A stretch of DNA of 64,000 nt, taken from the NCBI GenBank assembly GCA_034440635.1, contig JAOTON010000197.1:301001-365000 (forward strand). Direction: 5' to 3'. Under the pieces are notes generated by a model. The model was not told where the DNA came from. It made no database searches and saw only the letters and a program-made list of their open reading frames with translations. Shown piece by piece: positions 21,510 through 32,767 of this stretch (the stretch's first letter is position 1; every line of letters starts with the position of its first letter). The position numbers were made by a program, and so were the translations under genes. This DNA comes from Lepas anatifera. Its lineage: Eukaryota > Arthropoda > Thecostraca > Lepadidae.

Positions 21510-23731
21510 CACAGTGATGCCGCGGGCCTAAAAAACGGGACGAAAATGCCAAAAATGACTTTCAAGGATTGATATCAAATGTATGCCATGCGTTTGAGAA
21601 TTGTTTGGAACCCAGGAAACCCTAATTATTTTCTTCCTCTAGCGTACCACATTGGTTTCACAGGAGCTGAAACTTGAAACTTATTCTGCCTCTCTAAATA
21701 CGAGTATCTGGTCAGAAATAATAGCGTGATCTAAAACGTTAATAACAGGTGCTCACACCTCGCCATCCATAAAAAATGTATACTACCGCAATGCTTGGGA
21801 TGGTTACGACCTTTTGGTTACAAAAATAAGGTTCTAGCTGCTCCAGAGAATGCAGTGAGTTCATTTTAATAAACATATGTTTCGGAACTAAAATTTATAA
21901 CATACATCATAATTCCTTAGACTGGCAAAAAAGGCACAGTCAGGATCAGCTAGAAAATCATACCATGCATTCTAGGAAGTGTCTTCTTTACGTTGGTGGA
22001 ATCCGGAGGTCGGCAACCGACGGCCGAAAAAAGTTATGAAAGTTTTAGTGAGCTTATGTTCTACCCGTAGTCGGTGGGTGGTTGTGACAATGACGCGCGC
22101 GGCATCCACCAATCGCCGTGTATTATTTTCTTTCTCCAATCAAATGACATTTAAATGGGGGAAGGGGGTAAACAATCACAAAATATGCGTAACGTTATTG
22201 ATGGACGGCCTCTTATTGAAGTAGGCAATAAAGTTGAGAAGCAGGAGGGTAAATTGAGATAACGAACGCAGGTATTAGTGTCAATTCAGTAGGTATTAGG
22301 GTCAGTTCAATACTTATTAGGGCATAGCGGGATCAGGCCCTGAATAAGGAAATTCAGGTTTTAACTTTGGCTCACATTCTTCCCCTTTGTAAAATGTTAT
22401 TTTAAACCGATTTTCCGTTAATCCTTGGCCTCCGCCCCCTGTTTAAACTGACTGTCATGTATGTACATATAGCCGGCTCCCCAGTGATTGGTAAGTATTA
22501 GTGTCAGTTCGTTTAAGAAATATCTTAAAAACGATTACCCTTCTCATCAACCTTTCGTCTCTAGCAATGAATTTTGACGAACTCTTTAAATTTGGGACCC
22601 TGCAAACTGGATGAGACGTAAATTTGGAAAATTATGGACAAAAAACTGTTTTCACCGATCCTGATGATTTTCTGTGTCTTTTCTCAATTACTTCCAAATT
22701 TTGGACCTTATGAAGTATTTCGCACGTCAGTTCATGCATCCAGTTAAAACGCAGCAGGTGAGGCAACAATGGTGTAAGTACCATCACTTGATATATATTT
22801 TGCAAAAACGACCGCAGCCTAATACCTACCAATCAGTATCGAACCGGCTGTACATACTACCTCTCTTGGATTTTGAAGAAAGTCGCTTGTCGCACATTTT
22901 TTTGCGTTTGCTGGCTGTTAAAGCTTAACAGTGGTTATCTTCTGATGATGTTTTAATACCCGAAGCTCCCCTAAATGTGTTCCCAATGCTAATAAATAGG
23001 AGGTGAGAATGCACTTTCCACTTCAAATATTTGCCGGCTAACAACTGGAGAAATCCAATCATTAAATCAAATTATCAATCATATCAATTGTTTCCCTTAC
23101 TATTACCTTTATTCAGCTTATCGCATGGTCAGATTTGCGACTATTTAATTATTTCATAACGCTGCAGCCACTGTCAGAACCGTTAAGAACCCAGGAAAGC
23201 CTCTGCATAAAGTAGCGCACCCAATAGGTGCCAAGGGGTGCTCTGGTGCCTTCGTTATGGACCTGACCTCGAAATGGATGTCCGCTCTAGATTTTCCTTT
23301 ACATGAGCTTTGGAATGGTGTATAGAAACTCGATCTAACTCCTCTAGAAACTGAGTTATTCCCGGCTTTTGCCAACCTTGTTTTGAGAACCAGCATTGCT
23401 TTACATCGGTTTAGAAATGTCATCATAACTCGGTGACCTGACCTGAGCTTGGATTGAAATTTCGTCAAGATGTATCAAATTTATGTTGGTTTGCACTTGC
23501 CACGCGGAATTGCACTGAACCGAACAGTTTTTCTCCCATCACGAAAAATTAAGAGGGGGTTAGAATCGACCCCCTGGCAAAATGAGGGTTAAGAGGAAAA
23601 ACGAAATTTTGTGTGCTTGTTTAAGCCGCCTGATGGAGAGCTTCAAATTGAACCCAAAATCATTGTTCCATCATTATTATTTATTAAGTTATGAATTTCG
23701 TCCCGTTTTTCAGGCCTCCTGCATCACTGTG
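21510..23731. mobile_element. CACAGTG-ended DNA element, Transib-like, non-autonomous
   Basis: 2,222 bp flanked by the exact 5-bp duplication CGAAG (21505-21509 and 23732-23736). Inverted termini agree at 32 of the first 36 positions; both start CACAGTGATGC and contain an AAAAACGGGACGAAA block 20-odd bases in. A 5-bp GC-containing duplication with CACWRTG-type ends is the hallmark of the Transib superfamily, relatives of the RAG recombinase. No transposase ORF is visible: the internal short frames (for example 21979-22224) show no known motif. A Chapaev-type assignment is less likely because those duplicate 4 bp. Confidence 0.72.
23541..23597 (-). repeat. Hairpin-headed TTAA end inside the Transib-like element
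   Basis: Read on the minus strand: TTAACCCTCATTTTGCCA, then a GGGGGT/ACCCCC hairpin, TTAATTTTTCGTGATGGGAG and AAAAAC. Layout matches the other TTAA heads; TGACCT hexamers sit inward (23260-23280, 23430-23450). The other end was not located. Confidence 0.45.
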
Positions 23732-24831
23732 CGAAGGTGTGTTTCCACTTGAATTTAAAACGGCATTGGTAGTGCCTGTCCATAAAACAGGCGATCGTTC
23801 GAATTTATCTAACTACAGGCCAGTATCCATCCTCCCACCATTTCAAAAATTTTCGAAAAAGTTGTTTACAGTCAACTCATTGACCACCTTAACCACGAAA
23901 ACGTAATCTCTGATCATCAATTTGGATTTCGCCAGAATCAGTACCTATATGCCACTTGCCCTTCTATACGAACATGTCACCTCTGCTATTGTTTCCAAAA
24001 AAGTTTGTGCTGCTATATATCTAGACCTTGCCAAAGCCTTTGATACTGCAAATCACCATATTCTACTAAAAAACTTCAAATGTATGGATTTTATGATTTC
24101 GCTCTTAGATTCTTTGAATCGTATCTCACTAACCGCACCCAGCAAGTGAAGTATAACGGAACAACATCAACAAGTAAAAAACCTATCACTCGTCGTGTAC
24201 CTCAAGGAAGCGTTTCGGGCCCACTTCTGTTTTTGTTATATGCTAATGATATCCATAAAAGCACTCAAATTTCAAATTTTCTCATGTTTGCTGATGACAC
24301 GGCTCTTCTTTTTACTGCAAACAATATTGATGAACTACAGGCTAAAATCAATACAGGGCTCCCGCAAGTTACCTCCTGGCTCCAAGGTAATCGACTATCC
24401 CTCAACGCTAAAAAACTACTTACCAAATGTTTTCGAACTACTCTAACCATAGTGCAAATAGCTCAATCGTTATAAATAGCACAAACGTTGAACGCAAAAC
24501 TCACACTAAATACCTAGGCATAGTAATTGATGAGGATCTGAAGTGGACAACCCAAATCCATAATGTTGAAAACACAATCTCTAGAAACATCGGATTAATC
24601 CGTAGGTCCGGACACATTCTCAAATCCGAGCATATATTACTACCCTACAACGCTTTAATATTACCTTTTCTGAACTACGGATTACAGGTTTGGGGAAACA
24701 CGTTTCAATATAAGCTCAACAAGCTGTTTTTGCTACAAAAAAAGATGGTTCGTCTAATTGATCATGCGGAAAGATTGGCCCATACTGCTCCTCTTTTCAA
24801 AAAGTTTAGAATTCTGAAACTGAACGATATT
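23732..24831 (+). pseudogene. LINE2 copy 1: reverse transcriptase
   Basis: RT motifs in order: NLSNYRPVSILP, YLDLAKAFDT (first aspartate), VPQGSVSGPLLFLLYANDI, LMFADDTALLF (FADD box), KYLGIVIDEDLKW and LNYGLQVWGN. Frame changes near 23910, 24110 and 24440 break it. RT would copy LINE RNA at the nicked target. It stops at 24841, where an I-like LINE is inserted, and the C-terminus continues at 32279. Confidence 0.88.
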
Positions 24832-25249
24832 ATCGAATTTTCTTCATCATCATTATTGGGGTTTTAGGGCGCGTCGACAGCGACGGTCATTTTGCGCCCA
24901 TATCTATGTCATCGTTCTAAGTTTAAAAGGAGATGCATCGGGAGCCACCTACAGCAGCGTCGTCTAAAACACCAAAAATGGTATGTAAAACAACGGCTAA
25001 GCTGTGTCGTATCCTGAGCGTGTCAGCGAAGTTAAGACGGGGAGTATATGACGTTAAATGATACACTTCTCAGGAAAGCGACAACAGTCGAAGCATCTAC
25101 CACCGGACGCTCCCCGAGGAGCGACTCCAGCGGGGGTGAACCATGGAAGTGTCGTACTCTTTCAATTTCGTAGTCATCACAATTCACAGGCATGTGGCGT
25201 ACAGAGAGATGACCACTCCGGCGGGTCATCACCACTGAGCAGAAACGAG

Positions 25250-26048
25250 TGTGTCGCATGGGTGTGGCCGATGCGGAGTCTGGAAATGACTACTTCCTCC
25301 CTCCTTGACCTCGCGGAACCCGAAAAACGCACACCGACCTCCGGCTTCAAGATCGGAGCTTTCGGCCCTTTGGGTCAGCATCCCACCTGTTTTGCCACGA
25401 TTTAATTATGTATCTCCGGATATGTGGGTACCAGTCGGAGAAGGGGATCCGGAGACCCGAGGGTACGGTCCCCTGTGTGGCCTGCTTTGCAGCGAGATCG
25501 GCGCTTTCATTTCCCTGGATACCCATGTGGCTGGGGACCCAGGCTTAGGTCACGTGCTTTTTCTTGGCATGCGCTCGGTGAAGTCTGTGTCTGATTTCAT
25601 CTAAGATATATGACGATGAAGAATGTGTTTCGAAAGACTGGATGGCCTGCAGTGAAGAAAGGGAGTCAGTAAATATAACACATTGGAGCTGTCTCGATAA
25701 AAGGATGGTGTCCAGGCAGCGTAAAATGGCATAAAGCTCCGCGGTAAAGATCGAGGCAGCGGACGGCAGAGTGAAACGCTTCACAATATTGTCACTGACA
25801 AAGGCGCATCCGACACCGTCCTGACAATTCGAGCCGTCCGTGTAGAATAGCTTGTAGTTTGGGTAAGAATTCTGACAGTGTTCTAGAAATATTTGTTGTA
25901 CGACTACCAAAGCCAGACCTCTGGTCTTTGAAACCAGGGTTTTGTCAACCGCTACTTCATCTGCTATCCAAGGTTCAACTGACGGGGCCTGAAATAACTT
26001 CACTTGCTCCAGGTTGACTTCGGCGTCTGCTAGCCAACTATTCATCCT
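25250..26048 (-). pseudogene. I-like LINE copy 1: RNase H domain
   Basis: Catalytic contexts: LFYTDGSNCQDG (D), FTAELYAILRCL (E) and VIFTDSLSSLQAI (D). After a stop/frameshift near 25545 comes WVPSHMGIQGNESADLAAK with the last acidic residue. An RNase H at the ORF2 C-terminus is a feature of I, R1 and some jockey-group LINEs. It joins the RT segment across the nested TTAA element; the frame is kept, but a stop lies in the TTAA itself. Confidence 0.88.
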
Positions 26049-26052
26049 TTAA

Positions 26053-27079
26053 CCCTCGCCCCACCGGGGGGGCCATCGATGGCCCCCCTAAGGTTTTTCC
26101 GAGATAGCAGAAAAACGACGAGGCGCAGCACCACGGTTGAGGGCTCTACCTCTCACTGCATCATTTTCCCATCATCCCTGAAATTTTTTACCCCGGGTCA
26201 CCCAAGGTCAGGTCACCAGACGAGGTCAACCAAGGTCACCTCACTTCACCTTTAGAGCTCTGTAAGAGCTACATTTCAAAGTCGATCGATTTGAAACTTC
26301 CTACACTTCATGACCCCTTCAGGGTCTACAAGGTGTATATCCGGGATTTTTCGATTTCGTGCCCTGAGGTCAGGTCACGAGGCGACCTCTCCCATTGGAA
26401 AAGCATGGGGAAAAGCTATTTCATGATATAAAAGCCACAAAAAGGATTGCAAATACTCAGACTGCTCAGAACAACGTTTTTGGACACCCTTTCACGGATC
26501 CCAGGGGTCATATTTGCCCTTTGACTTTTCCAAGGTCATCCAAGGTCACCGGAGGTCAAAAACAGTATTTTGACAATAACTTTTGACCTAATTGAGTTAG
26601 AGCGGTGAAACAAACACCATCGTGTTTGAATTGTCACTGGCTTTCATTTGATATACGGCAAGGTCACTTTTTGACCTTTCGTGACCTCAGGTCATATTAG
26701 GTCACGAGGTGACCTCTGGCGGTCAAACCACTGGCGGGAGGTCTTTACGTTCCACATAGCGGAAAAAGTACAGGCAATTTGCTATCAAATGTACTTTACC
26801 AGGCCTCAATAGCTCTAATGACATAAGAGTTATGCCCAGTTTGCTTAATCATTGCATATTTGAGTGAAAATAGCCGATCTTGACCTAATTTGACCTCTGG
26901 AGGTCAAACCATTGACCTGAGCACTAAAACATGCGAAGTAATTTCTTACTGAATTCACGCGAGCTTTCTATTGCACTTTGCAGATTTGCGCTAACGCCCA
27001 TATTTTCGGAGTTAGAGGGGGGCCATCGATGGCCCCCCGGTGGGGCGAAGGTGGCGCCGGACCCTCGGTGGGGCGCGGG
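26053..27079. mobile_element. TTAA-target element A, copy 2 (piggyBac-like MITE)
   Basis: 1,027 bp between TTAA at 26049-26052 and 27080-27083. Same ends, same ATCGAT-centred palindrome near each end and same AGGTCA-rich interior as 17427-18459, differing by scattered substitutions and a small indel near 26180. It is inserted between RT and RNase H of the I-like LINE. Confidence 0.9.
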
Positions 27080-27083
27080 TTAA

Positions 27084-28458
27084 TCAACCTGACGCGCGCG
27101 TTGAGGGGAATGTTCGATTTCACGCTGTTGTTCACCAGAAAACAGCCTTCCGAAGGTTGGGTGGTTTGGATAGTGAAAGAGTTTTAAAACGTACTGCATG
27201 CCATTCATCTTACGCCTGAGGTCCAACGGCATCTCATTGGCCTCCACCAACAAACTGGAAACGGGGGACGTACGAAAGGCACCGGTTATTATTCTAATGG
27301 CGTGGTGATGGATTGTGTCTAACATGCGCTTAGAACTTTCTGTGGCAGCGTCGTATACTATGGAGCCATATTCTATTTTAGATCGTACCAATGATCTATA
27401 GAGCATAAGGAGAGTTTTCTGATCGGCACCGTGCTTGAGCTTGGTCAAAACTTTAAGGATATTCAAGGCTTTAAAACATCTATCCCTCAGATCCCTGAAA
27501 TATGATATGTATGTTACTCTCTTATCAAAGATCACACCCAGAAACCGAGTTTGCTCTACTACATCTATAGTTTGCCTATACATTGTTAAGACAGGGTCAA
27601 TGCAATCATTCCGTTTACGGCAGAAGTGTATACACTTGGTTTTTTGCATAGAGAACTTAAGCCCGTTCTGTCCACTCCATCTCTCCAACTTATCTAGAGC
27701 CATCTGCAGCTGCCTTACGGCAGATGGTGTAGATGATGCGGTAACCCAAATTGTAAAATCATCAACAAAGAGGGCTGTACTTATATTCCGAGGGATACCA
27801 TCTGCTATGTCGTTAACAGCGATCGCGAATAGAACTACAGAGAGAACACTGCCTTGTGGTGTTCCATTTTCATCAGATTCTGATGTACCGAAGCGGTACC
27901 GAAAACGTCTGTTCTTAAGAAAATTTGATAGGAACCATCCCAGGTGACCTCTCACTCCTATATTAGAGACTTTCTGCAAGATACCGTGTCTCCATGTGAG
28001 ATCAAATGCTCGCTCGATGTCGAAGAAGACAGCGATTGTGTGTTGTTTTCTGCTAAAGCCTTTCCGGATAGATGCGTCGAAAGATAAAAGGTGATCGACG
28101 GTGCTTCTACCCCCTCCGGAATCCGCATTGTATGTTAGTGAAGAGATTGTTGGTCTCCAAAAACGACACAAGGCGGAAGTTTACCATCTTTTTCCAGCAG
28201 CTTGCAAACGCAAGAGGTCAAAGACATTGGACGGTAGTCTTCAGGTGTGCTACCTTCCTTACCAGGTTTTAGTATGGGGATAATAACCGCCTCTCGCCAC
28301 TGTTCCGGGAAGTCGTGCTCTACCCAGATGTGGTTAAAGATCTGGAGCAGAGATGCAAATGAGCTATCAGGAAGATGAGAAAGCATTTCATTTCGAATAG
28401 TATCAGGACCGGGCGAAACTGGCTTCAGTGTGCGAAGTGCTCCTTTCAGTTCACGCAT
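27084..28458 (-). pseudogene. I-like LINE copy 1: reverse transcriptase
   Basis: From the N-terminus: LKPVSPGPDTIRNEML, WREAVIIPILKPGKEG, YRPMSLTSCVCKLLE. After a deletion/frameshift near 28150 come STVDHLLSFD, VFFDIERAFD (first aspartate), GTPQGSVLSVVLFAIAVND and LFVDDFTIW (FVDD box). The thumb region YRSLVRSKIEYGS follows. The text parallels copy 2 at 63240-64000. It ends at the TTAA element. Confidence 0.9.
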
Positions 28459-29551
28459 TGTGAATGGAACATTGTATGATGCAGAATTATTATGTCCAAA
28501 GTCAACGATTGTTTGTTCTGCTCGCTCGCGTATGCGCCTGAAGCTAGCGCTCTGGACATGGGAGCTACATCGCGTGCTAAAGGCCGCCGTTTGAAGGCTA
28601 TCAGATTCGTGGTTGTCGTACTTCTCGTAAAAACTCTAAGAGCCCGCTTCCTTCCTAAAATTGCTTGCTTGCAATCAGGGTTCCACCACGGAACGGGCGT
28701 GCGCCGAAGTTTACGTGTAGTCATAGGTATAAAGATTTTTGCAGCCTCCAGGATCATTTTATTAAAGTCCCTTATAGCCTGGGTTGCCGAGGTATCTGGG
28801 CCAAGGTTTACTGGGCTACATGCACCCTCAAAACCAGTCCAGTCCGCAAGCCGCGTGTTCCATCGAGGGAGGTTTGCTCCGAGCACAGATACCCTGGTTT
28901 GAGAGATAAGAAGAGGGTAGTGGTCGCTACCACACAAGTCATCTAGAGGTGTCCACCGGAGCTGGCCTAAACGAGAGGGGGTGCAAATAGAAAGATCTAA
29001 AGCGGAATGGTTTCCAGAAGGCAGAGCTACGTGGGTGGGGCGGCCATCATTTACAAGACATAAGGAGTTTAAGTGGAGAAATCGTTCTACAGTTCGACCT
29101 CGTGGACAAGTACGGCCCCCAAGTTTTCCCCATGCAGGATTGTGGGCGTTGAAATCACCCAAAAGCATGAATGGGGTCGGGAGCTGATCGACAAGGTTGT
29201 TGAGACGGTGGATATCAGTGTTGCCTCCCGGTGGTAGATAGATACAACAGACTGTCAACCTTATACGGCCTAAGTCGACTCGGGCTGCTACAACCTGAAG
29301 GGTACTTCTTATAGTGATTTGGTGGCATGGTATGGATGAATGTACAGCTACCATTACACCGCCATAAGCTATCGTGGTACTGAACACATCTTTCCGAAAT
29401 ATATTATAGTTTCGGATGGAGAACTCCCACTAGGGTGTAACTTCGTCTCCTGGAGGCACACAACAGACGGGTTGTAAGCAGATAAAACGTTTTGCAAGTC
29501 TAAGAAGTTTGAACGAAGGCCTCGGCAGTTCCATTGTAAAATATGTGTCAT
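28446..29551 (-). pseudogene. I-like LINE copy 1: APE-type endonuclease
   Basis: Starts MTHILQWNCRGLRSN, the usual N-terminus with the N residue of the active site, then VVCLQETKL (catalytic E). After a frameshift near 29380 come YGGVMVAVHSSIP, CCIYLPPGG, LLGDFNAHNPAWG and LCGSDHYPL (D/H pair). The C-terminal part VPWWNPDCKQAI leads to RT but is shortened around 28500-28600. Confidence 0.9.
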
Positions 29552-29602
29552 TTAAGTAAAAAGGAAAACGGGCCTAAAGCCAACTAGGGCGGGAGAGAGG
29601 GG

Positions 29603-31145
29603 TTACTTCCGCGGGTTGCTGATCCCGTGGGTTCTCCTCCGAAATCCCCCCGGTGGTCCTCCCTGCTTCAAGCGATGGGGAGGCAAAACTCTGCCAGTTT
29701 CAACAGAGGCTGCGCGCGCACGGGATGGCTGCGGCTGGCGAGGGGGAGTTCCGGCAGCTGGACGTTTTGTGGGGGACCTTCCACGGTTCCCCTCGGTCAC
29801 TTTGGGCGCAACCTTGAAGGTTTTCCGGACAGTCGCCACCGATGTGGCAGACGGTGTCGGAGTGGGGCGGTGAGGTGGTGGCATGGGATCTTCACCGCCT
29901 TTTGGCGGTATAACCGGCCATCTTGGGCCACGGGGTCCAGCGGGTGAACGCCTGCCCCTTGGACCTACCAACATCCACTCTCCCGCCTCCGCCGGAGGCT
30001 CAGATAGGAGAGGGATATTGTTCCCCGGGGCACCGCCGTCCACAGGCGGGACATCAGGGACAGGAGCAGGCACCTGCTCCCGCTCGTCCGCCCCACCCGT
30101 GGCAGGGGGTGGTGGGGGAGCCGCCTCCAGCTGAGACACCTGGGCGGCAGGCTGGTGCGAGAACACCAGCCCCAGCTTTTTCGCTACGCGGACAAAGTCT
30201 GTCACAGTCAACGAGCGAAGAAGATCTTCAGCAGCCATCTGAACGGGGGCAGAGGCGCCCCGGGAAGCAATCTGGGCATATGTTCTTTGCGGGTGGGAGG
30301 CCTCGTAGGTCTCCTTGGCCGCTCGGATCGAGATACGCCTCGAAACCATGAGAGACGTGATTTCTTTTTCTTTCTTTAGCGTTTTACATTCTCGGTCCGT
30401 CACTTCGTGTCTTTCCCCACAGTTTACACACTTTGGGTACGTTTCTGAGCATTCGCTCTTCTCGTGCTGCTCTGTGCCGCATCTAGCACACCGAGCCTTG
30501 CCTTTACATGAGATGGAAGTGTGGCCATACCGGTGGCACCGGTAACAGCACATGGGGCTAGGCACAAAAGCGCGGACGCGGACTTTCTCATATCCTACAA
30601 AGATGTGTTCTGGTAAGTCTGGGGGTGTCGAATGTGAGTACTGTTGTGTTTGTTTCCCTAAGTTCACCTTTATCTTTTACCTTCATCTTTCTGGCAGAAA
30701 TCACTCCGAACTCGTTCAGGCCGTCCATAATCTCATCTTCCGAAACTCCTCTCAGATCGTAACAGTTTATGACTCCTTTTACAAAGTTCTTTGTGCGGTG
30801 GGGCTGAATCGGAACATTTACTGATACTGTTGTCGTTACTCCTCCCTCTCGCCTAGTGTATGTAAGGTGATCAGCGTTAAGTGCTCTTTTTGCATCTGTA
30901 GGGTCTGAAAACTCTACCTCGAGAGTGCCATCTCGGAGGCGGTCGCGGCGCGAAACCTTCCCAAGTCTATCACATGCCTGCTTCCTCTGGAAAGGTGACA
31001 AGCTGGCTAGTGAGCCATCTCGTCCCCTTATCATGACGACACGAGGACAGGATGGCTGCGGGTGCTGGAGTTCCCCACTAGGGGGACAGGGAGTGCGGGC
31101 CTCCTGTGGAGGATAAGGTGAGGGATTTGTGGTTGATGTGTCCAT
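29603..31145 (-). pseudogene. I-like LINE copy 1: ORF1 (gag-like, three CCHC knuckles)
   Basis: The N-terminal frame starts at 31145 (MDTSTTNPSPYPPQEARTPC) and includes an RRM-like region ending in NFVKGVINCYDLRGVSEDEI. It shifts frame near 30620 into the second part. That part has three zinc knuckles, CYRCHRYGHTSISC, CARCGTEQHEKSEC and CVNCGERHEVTDREC, then a proline-rich tail. It would coat the LINE RNA. The equivalent protein in copy 2 is at 59955-61884. Confidence 0.88.
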
Positions 31146-32267
31146 AGGAGTTTCGTAAGGTTCGGCCAGCCACGTGCGCCCCCCTTCCGACGAGGGTGCT
31201 ACGAGGCGAGACGACGCACGGGCTGGCTATACGGGGGAGACGCCGCCGTTACAGAGGGGGGAGAGAGACTCACCAAACCCCCTGCCCCGACGACGGTCCC
31301 CCCTTGCACCTAGCCTAGACGACCCCGGGCGGGGCACGGACACCCCTCCCCCGGGCGAAGTCGGCACCTCACCAAGGGAGGGAGGGACAGCCTAGCCCCA
31401 CCAAAGGCCGACAGACTTTTACAATGCTGCTACTCTTGTCGATGCCCTCAAGAGTTCCCCGCCCTTGCGGAAATCCGGACCAAAATAGAGTGTTGCTAGA
31501 GGAACACGAACAAACACAGCGCATCCCTCAGCTCAGCTACCAGGACTCCTTCATCCCGGGGTACGGGTCGGTGCGCAGCTCACCTTAAAAAGACAGGCGC
31601 CCTCGCACGGCCTCATCGGAGCAGGCGACTACCACCTGCTCGTCACAACTGATTCCCGGCTGGTCCGAGAGAAGCGAGCCCCCGGCCCGCAGGGCCGGCG
31701 ATTAGAGGGATCCAATCGTCAGCCACACGAGCCGGAGGCCCACATACACCCAGACCATCCAGGAATCATAGGCACGTGCAAGGACGCCCATGATACTGGG
31801 ATAATGTGGGTAACTGGGAAGTTATGAGTTGGAAAAGGAAGAGGGTCGGTCTGCGCTGTCCAGCCCAGACGCGCGCCGCACGCGACCGAGGTGTCCACAC
31901 TCAAGACGAGCAAGAGTGCACACACCCCCGCCACCCGCGGAGACACGCCGGGCCAGGCAACGCAGACAGGGGGCAGGAGGGGTGTTTAGGAGTGGACAGA
32001 AAGGATGCGGGTGGAAAGGCATGGAGAGATAAGGAAATAAGGAAAGAAGAGGAAAAGGAACAAGGAGTTGGTGGGATTTGAATTTAGGAAGGCCAAGAAA
32101 GGATGAGGATGGCAGTTTCGATTTGGCCTCTCGCCCGAAGGCGGGAGGCGAAACCCATCCTGCCGACTGGGGTCGCGGGTGTCGTCACATCCCTTACCCA
32201 ATTATCCATGTTCACACATCAGCAGGTGCAAACGAGTCCGGCCGATGAAAATTGGTCCCCCGCGAGG
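31146..32267 (-). other. I-like LINE copy 1: 5' UTR
   Basis: About 1.1 kb of GC-rich leader with no conserved ORF; it should hold the internal Pol II promoter typical of full-length LINEs. The matching leader in copy 2 is 58939-59954. Only the first 30 or so bases are clearly similar by eye. Confidence 0.65.
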
Positions 32268-32278
32268 TATCGAATTTT

Positions 32279-32767
32279 GTAACATAAATGTAATGCATAA
32301 CTTTCTTTTAACACATTACCACCTGCGCTTGCAAGTCTATTAAGCATGCCGCCTCAAAACCAACAAAATAGAAATCTAAGACCAAATGCTCATTTCAACT
32401 ACCTTTTGCGGCCACTATGTACCGAAAATTTTCCTTTTTCGTATCAGCTCCAAAAACGTGGAACAGGGTGGTGTCCCCCAAAATTCGAAATCTTGCAGAC
32501 ATTCCAAGGAGTAAACCGTTCTTCAAAAAGGTTATTAAGAAACTCTTCATAGACAACTACTGAACCAGTGATGCATCGACCCGTAACACAAAAACCACTA
32601 TCAGCTCAAAGGAAATTAGTAATACGCCCCTTGAACCTTTAATTGACTTTTTGGGAAAACATGTATTAATATATTGCCTGTTTGAAATACCAATCGAAAC
32701 ATGTAGCTTAGAGCTAATCTTTGCACTGCAGCCTGCATTTATCTATAGAGCTAAGATACAAGAAAAA
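32279..32767 (+). pseudogene. LINE2 copy 1: C-terminus of ORF2 and 3' UTR
   Basis: After the I-like LINE duplication, the frame gives FSFFVSAPKTWNRVVSPKIR, then SKPFFKKVIKKLFIDNY and stop at about 32560. This is the same C-terminal pattern as LINE2 copy 2 (44495-44655, KKIFIN-Y). The remaining 200 bp is AT-rich 3' UTR; its exact end is not defined. Confidence 0.75.

Larger units (their letters stand above)
24842..32267 (-). mobile_element. I-like LINE, copy 1, full length, with a nested TTAA element
   Basis: Flanked by the 11-bp duplication TATCGAATTTT (24831-24841 and 32268-32278). In element order: 5' UTR (32267 to 31146), ORF1 with zinc knuckles, ORF2 with endonuclease, RT and RNase H, 3' UTR, and a tail reading AATAATGATGATGAAG. 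The 5' end CTCGCGGGGGACCAATTTTCAT matches the start of copy 2 near 58939 (CTCAGGGGACCGATCTTCAT), so both look full length. ORF2 has several frameshifts, plus the 1-kb insertion at 26053-27079. Confidence 0.9.
20819..32767 (+). mobile_element. LINE2 copy 1: 5'-truncated non-LTR retrotransposon, itself interrupted
   Basis: Own segments: about 20819-21509, 23732-24841 and 32279-about 32767. They encode the linker, RT and C-terminal region of a LINE whose other copy is at 41203-44690. Two insertions are proven by TSDs: the CACAGTG-ended element (CGAAG) and the I-like LINE (TATCGAATTTT). The 5' end is truncated within the linker. No TSD for LINE2 itself was identified, and the exact 3' end is uncertain. 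Confidence 0.75.

Noticed and set aside
21979..22224. Possible transposase fragment inside the Transib-like element
   Set aside because: 81 residues without any DDE or RAG1-like motif; composition looks random.
28492..30351. Plus-strand open frames opposite the I-like LINE
   Set aside because: They are antisense shadows of endonuclease and ORF1 coding on the minus strand and show no domains of their own.
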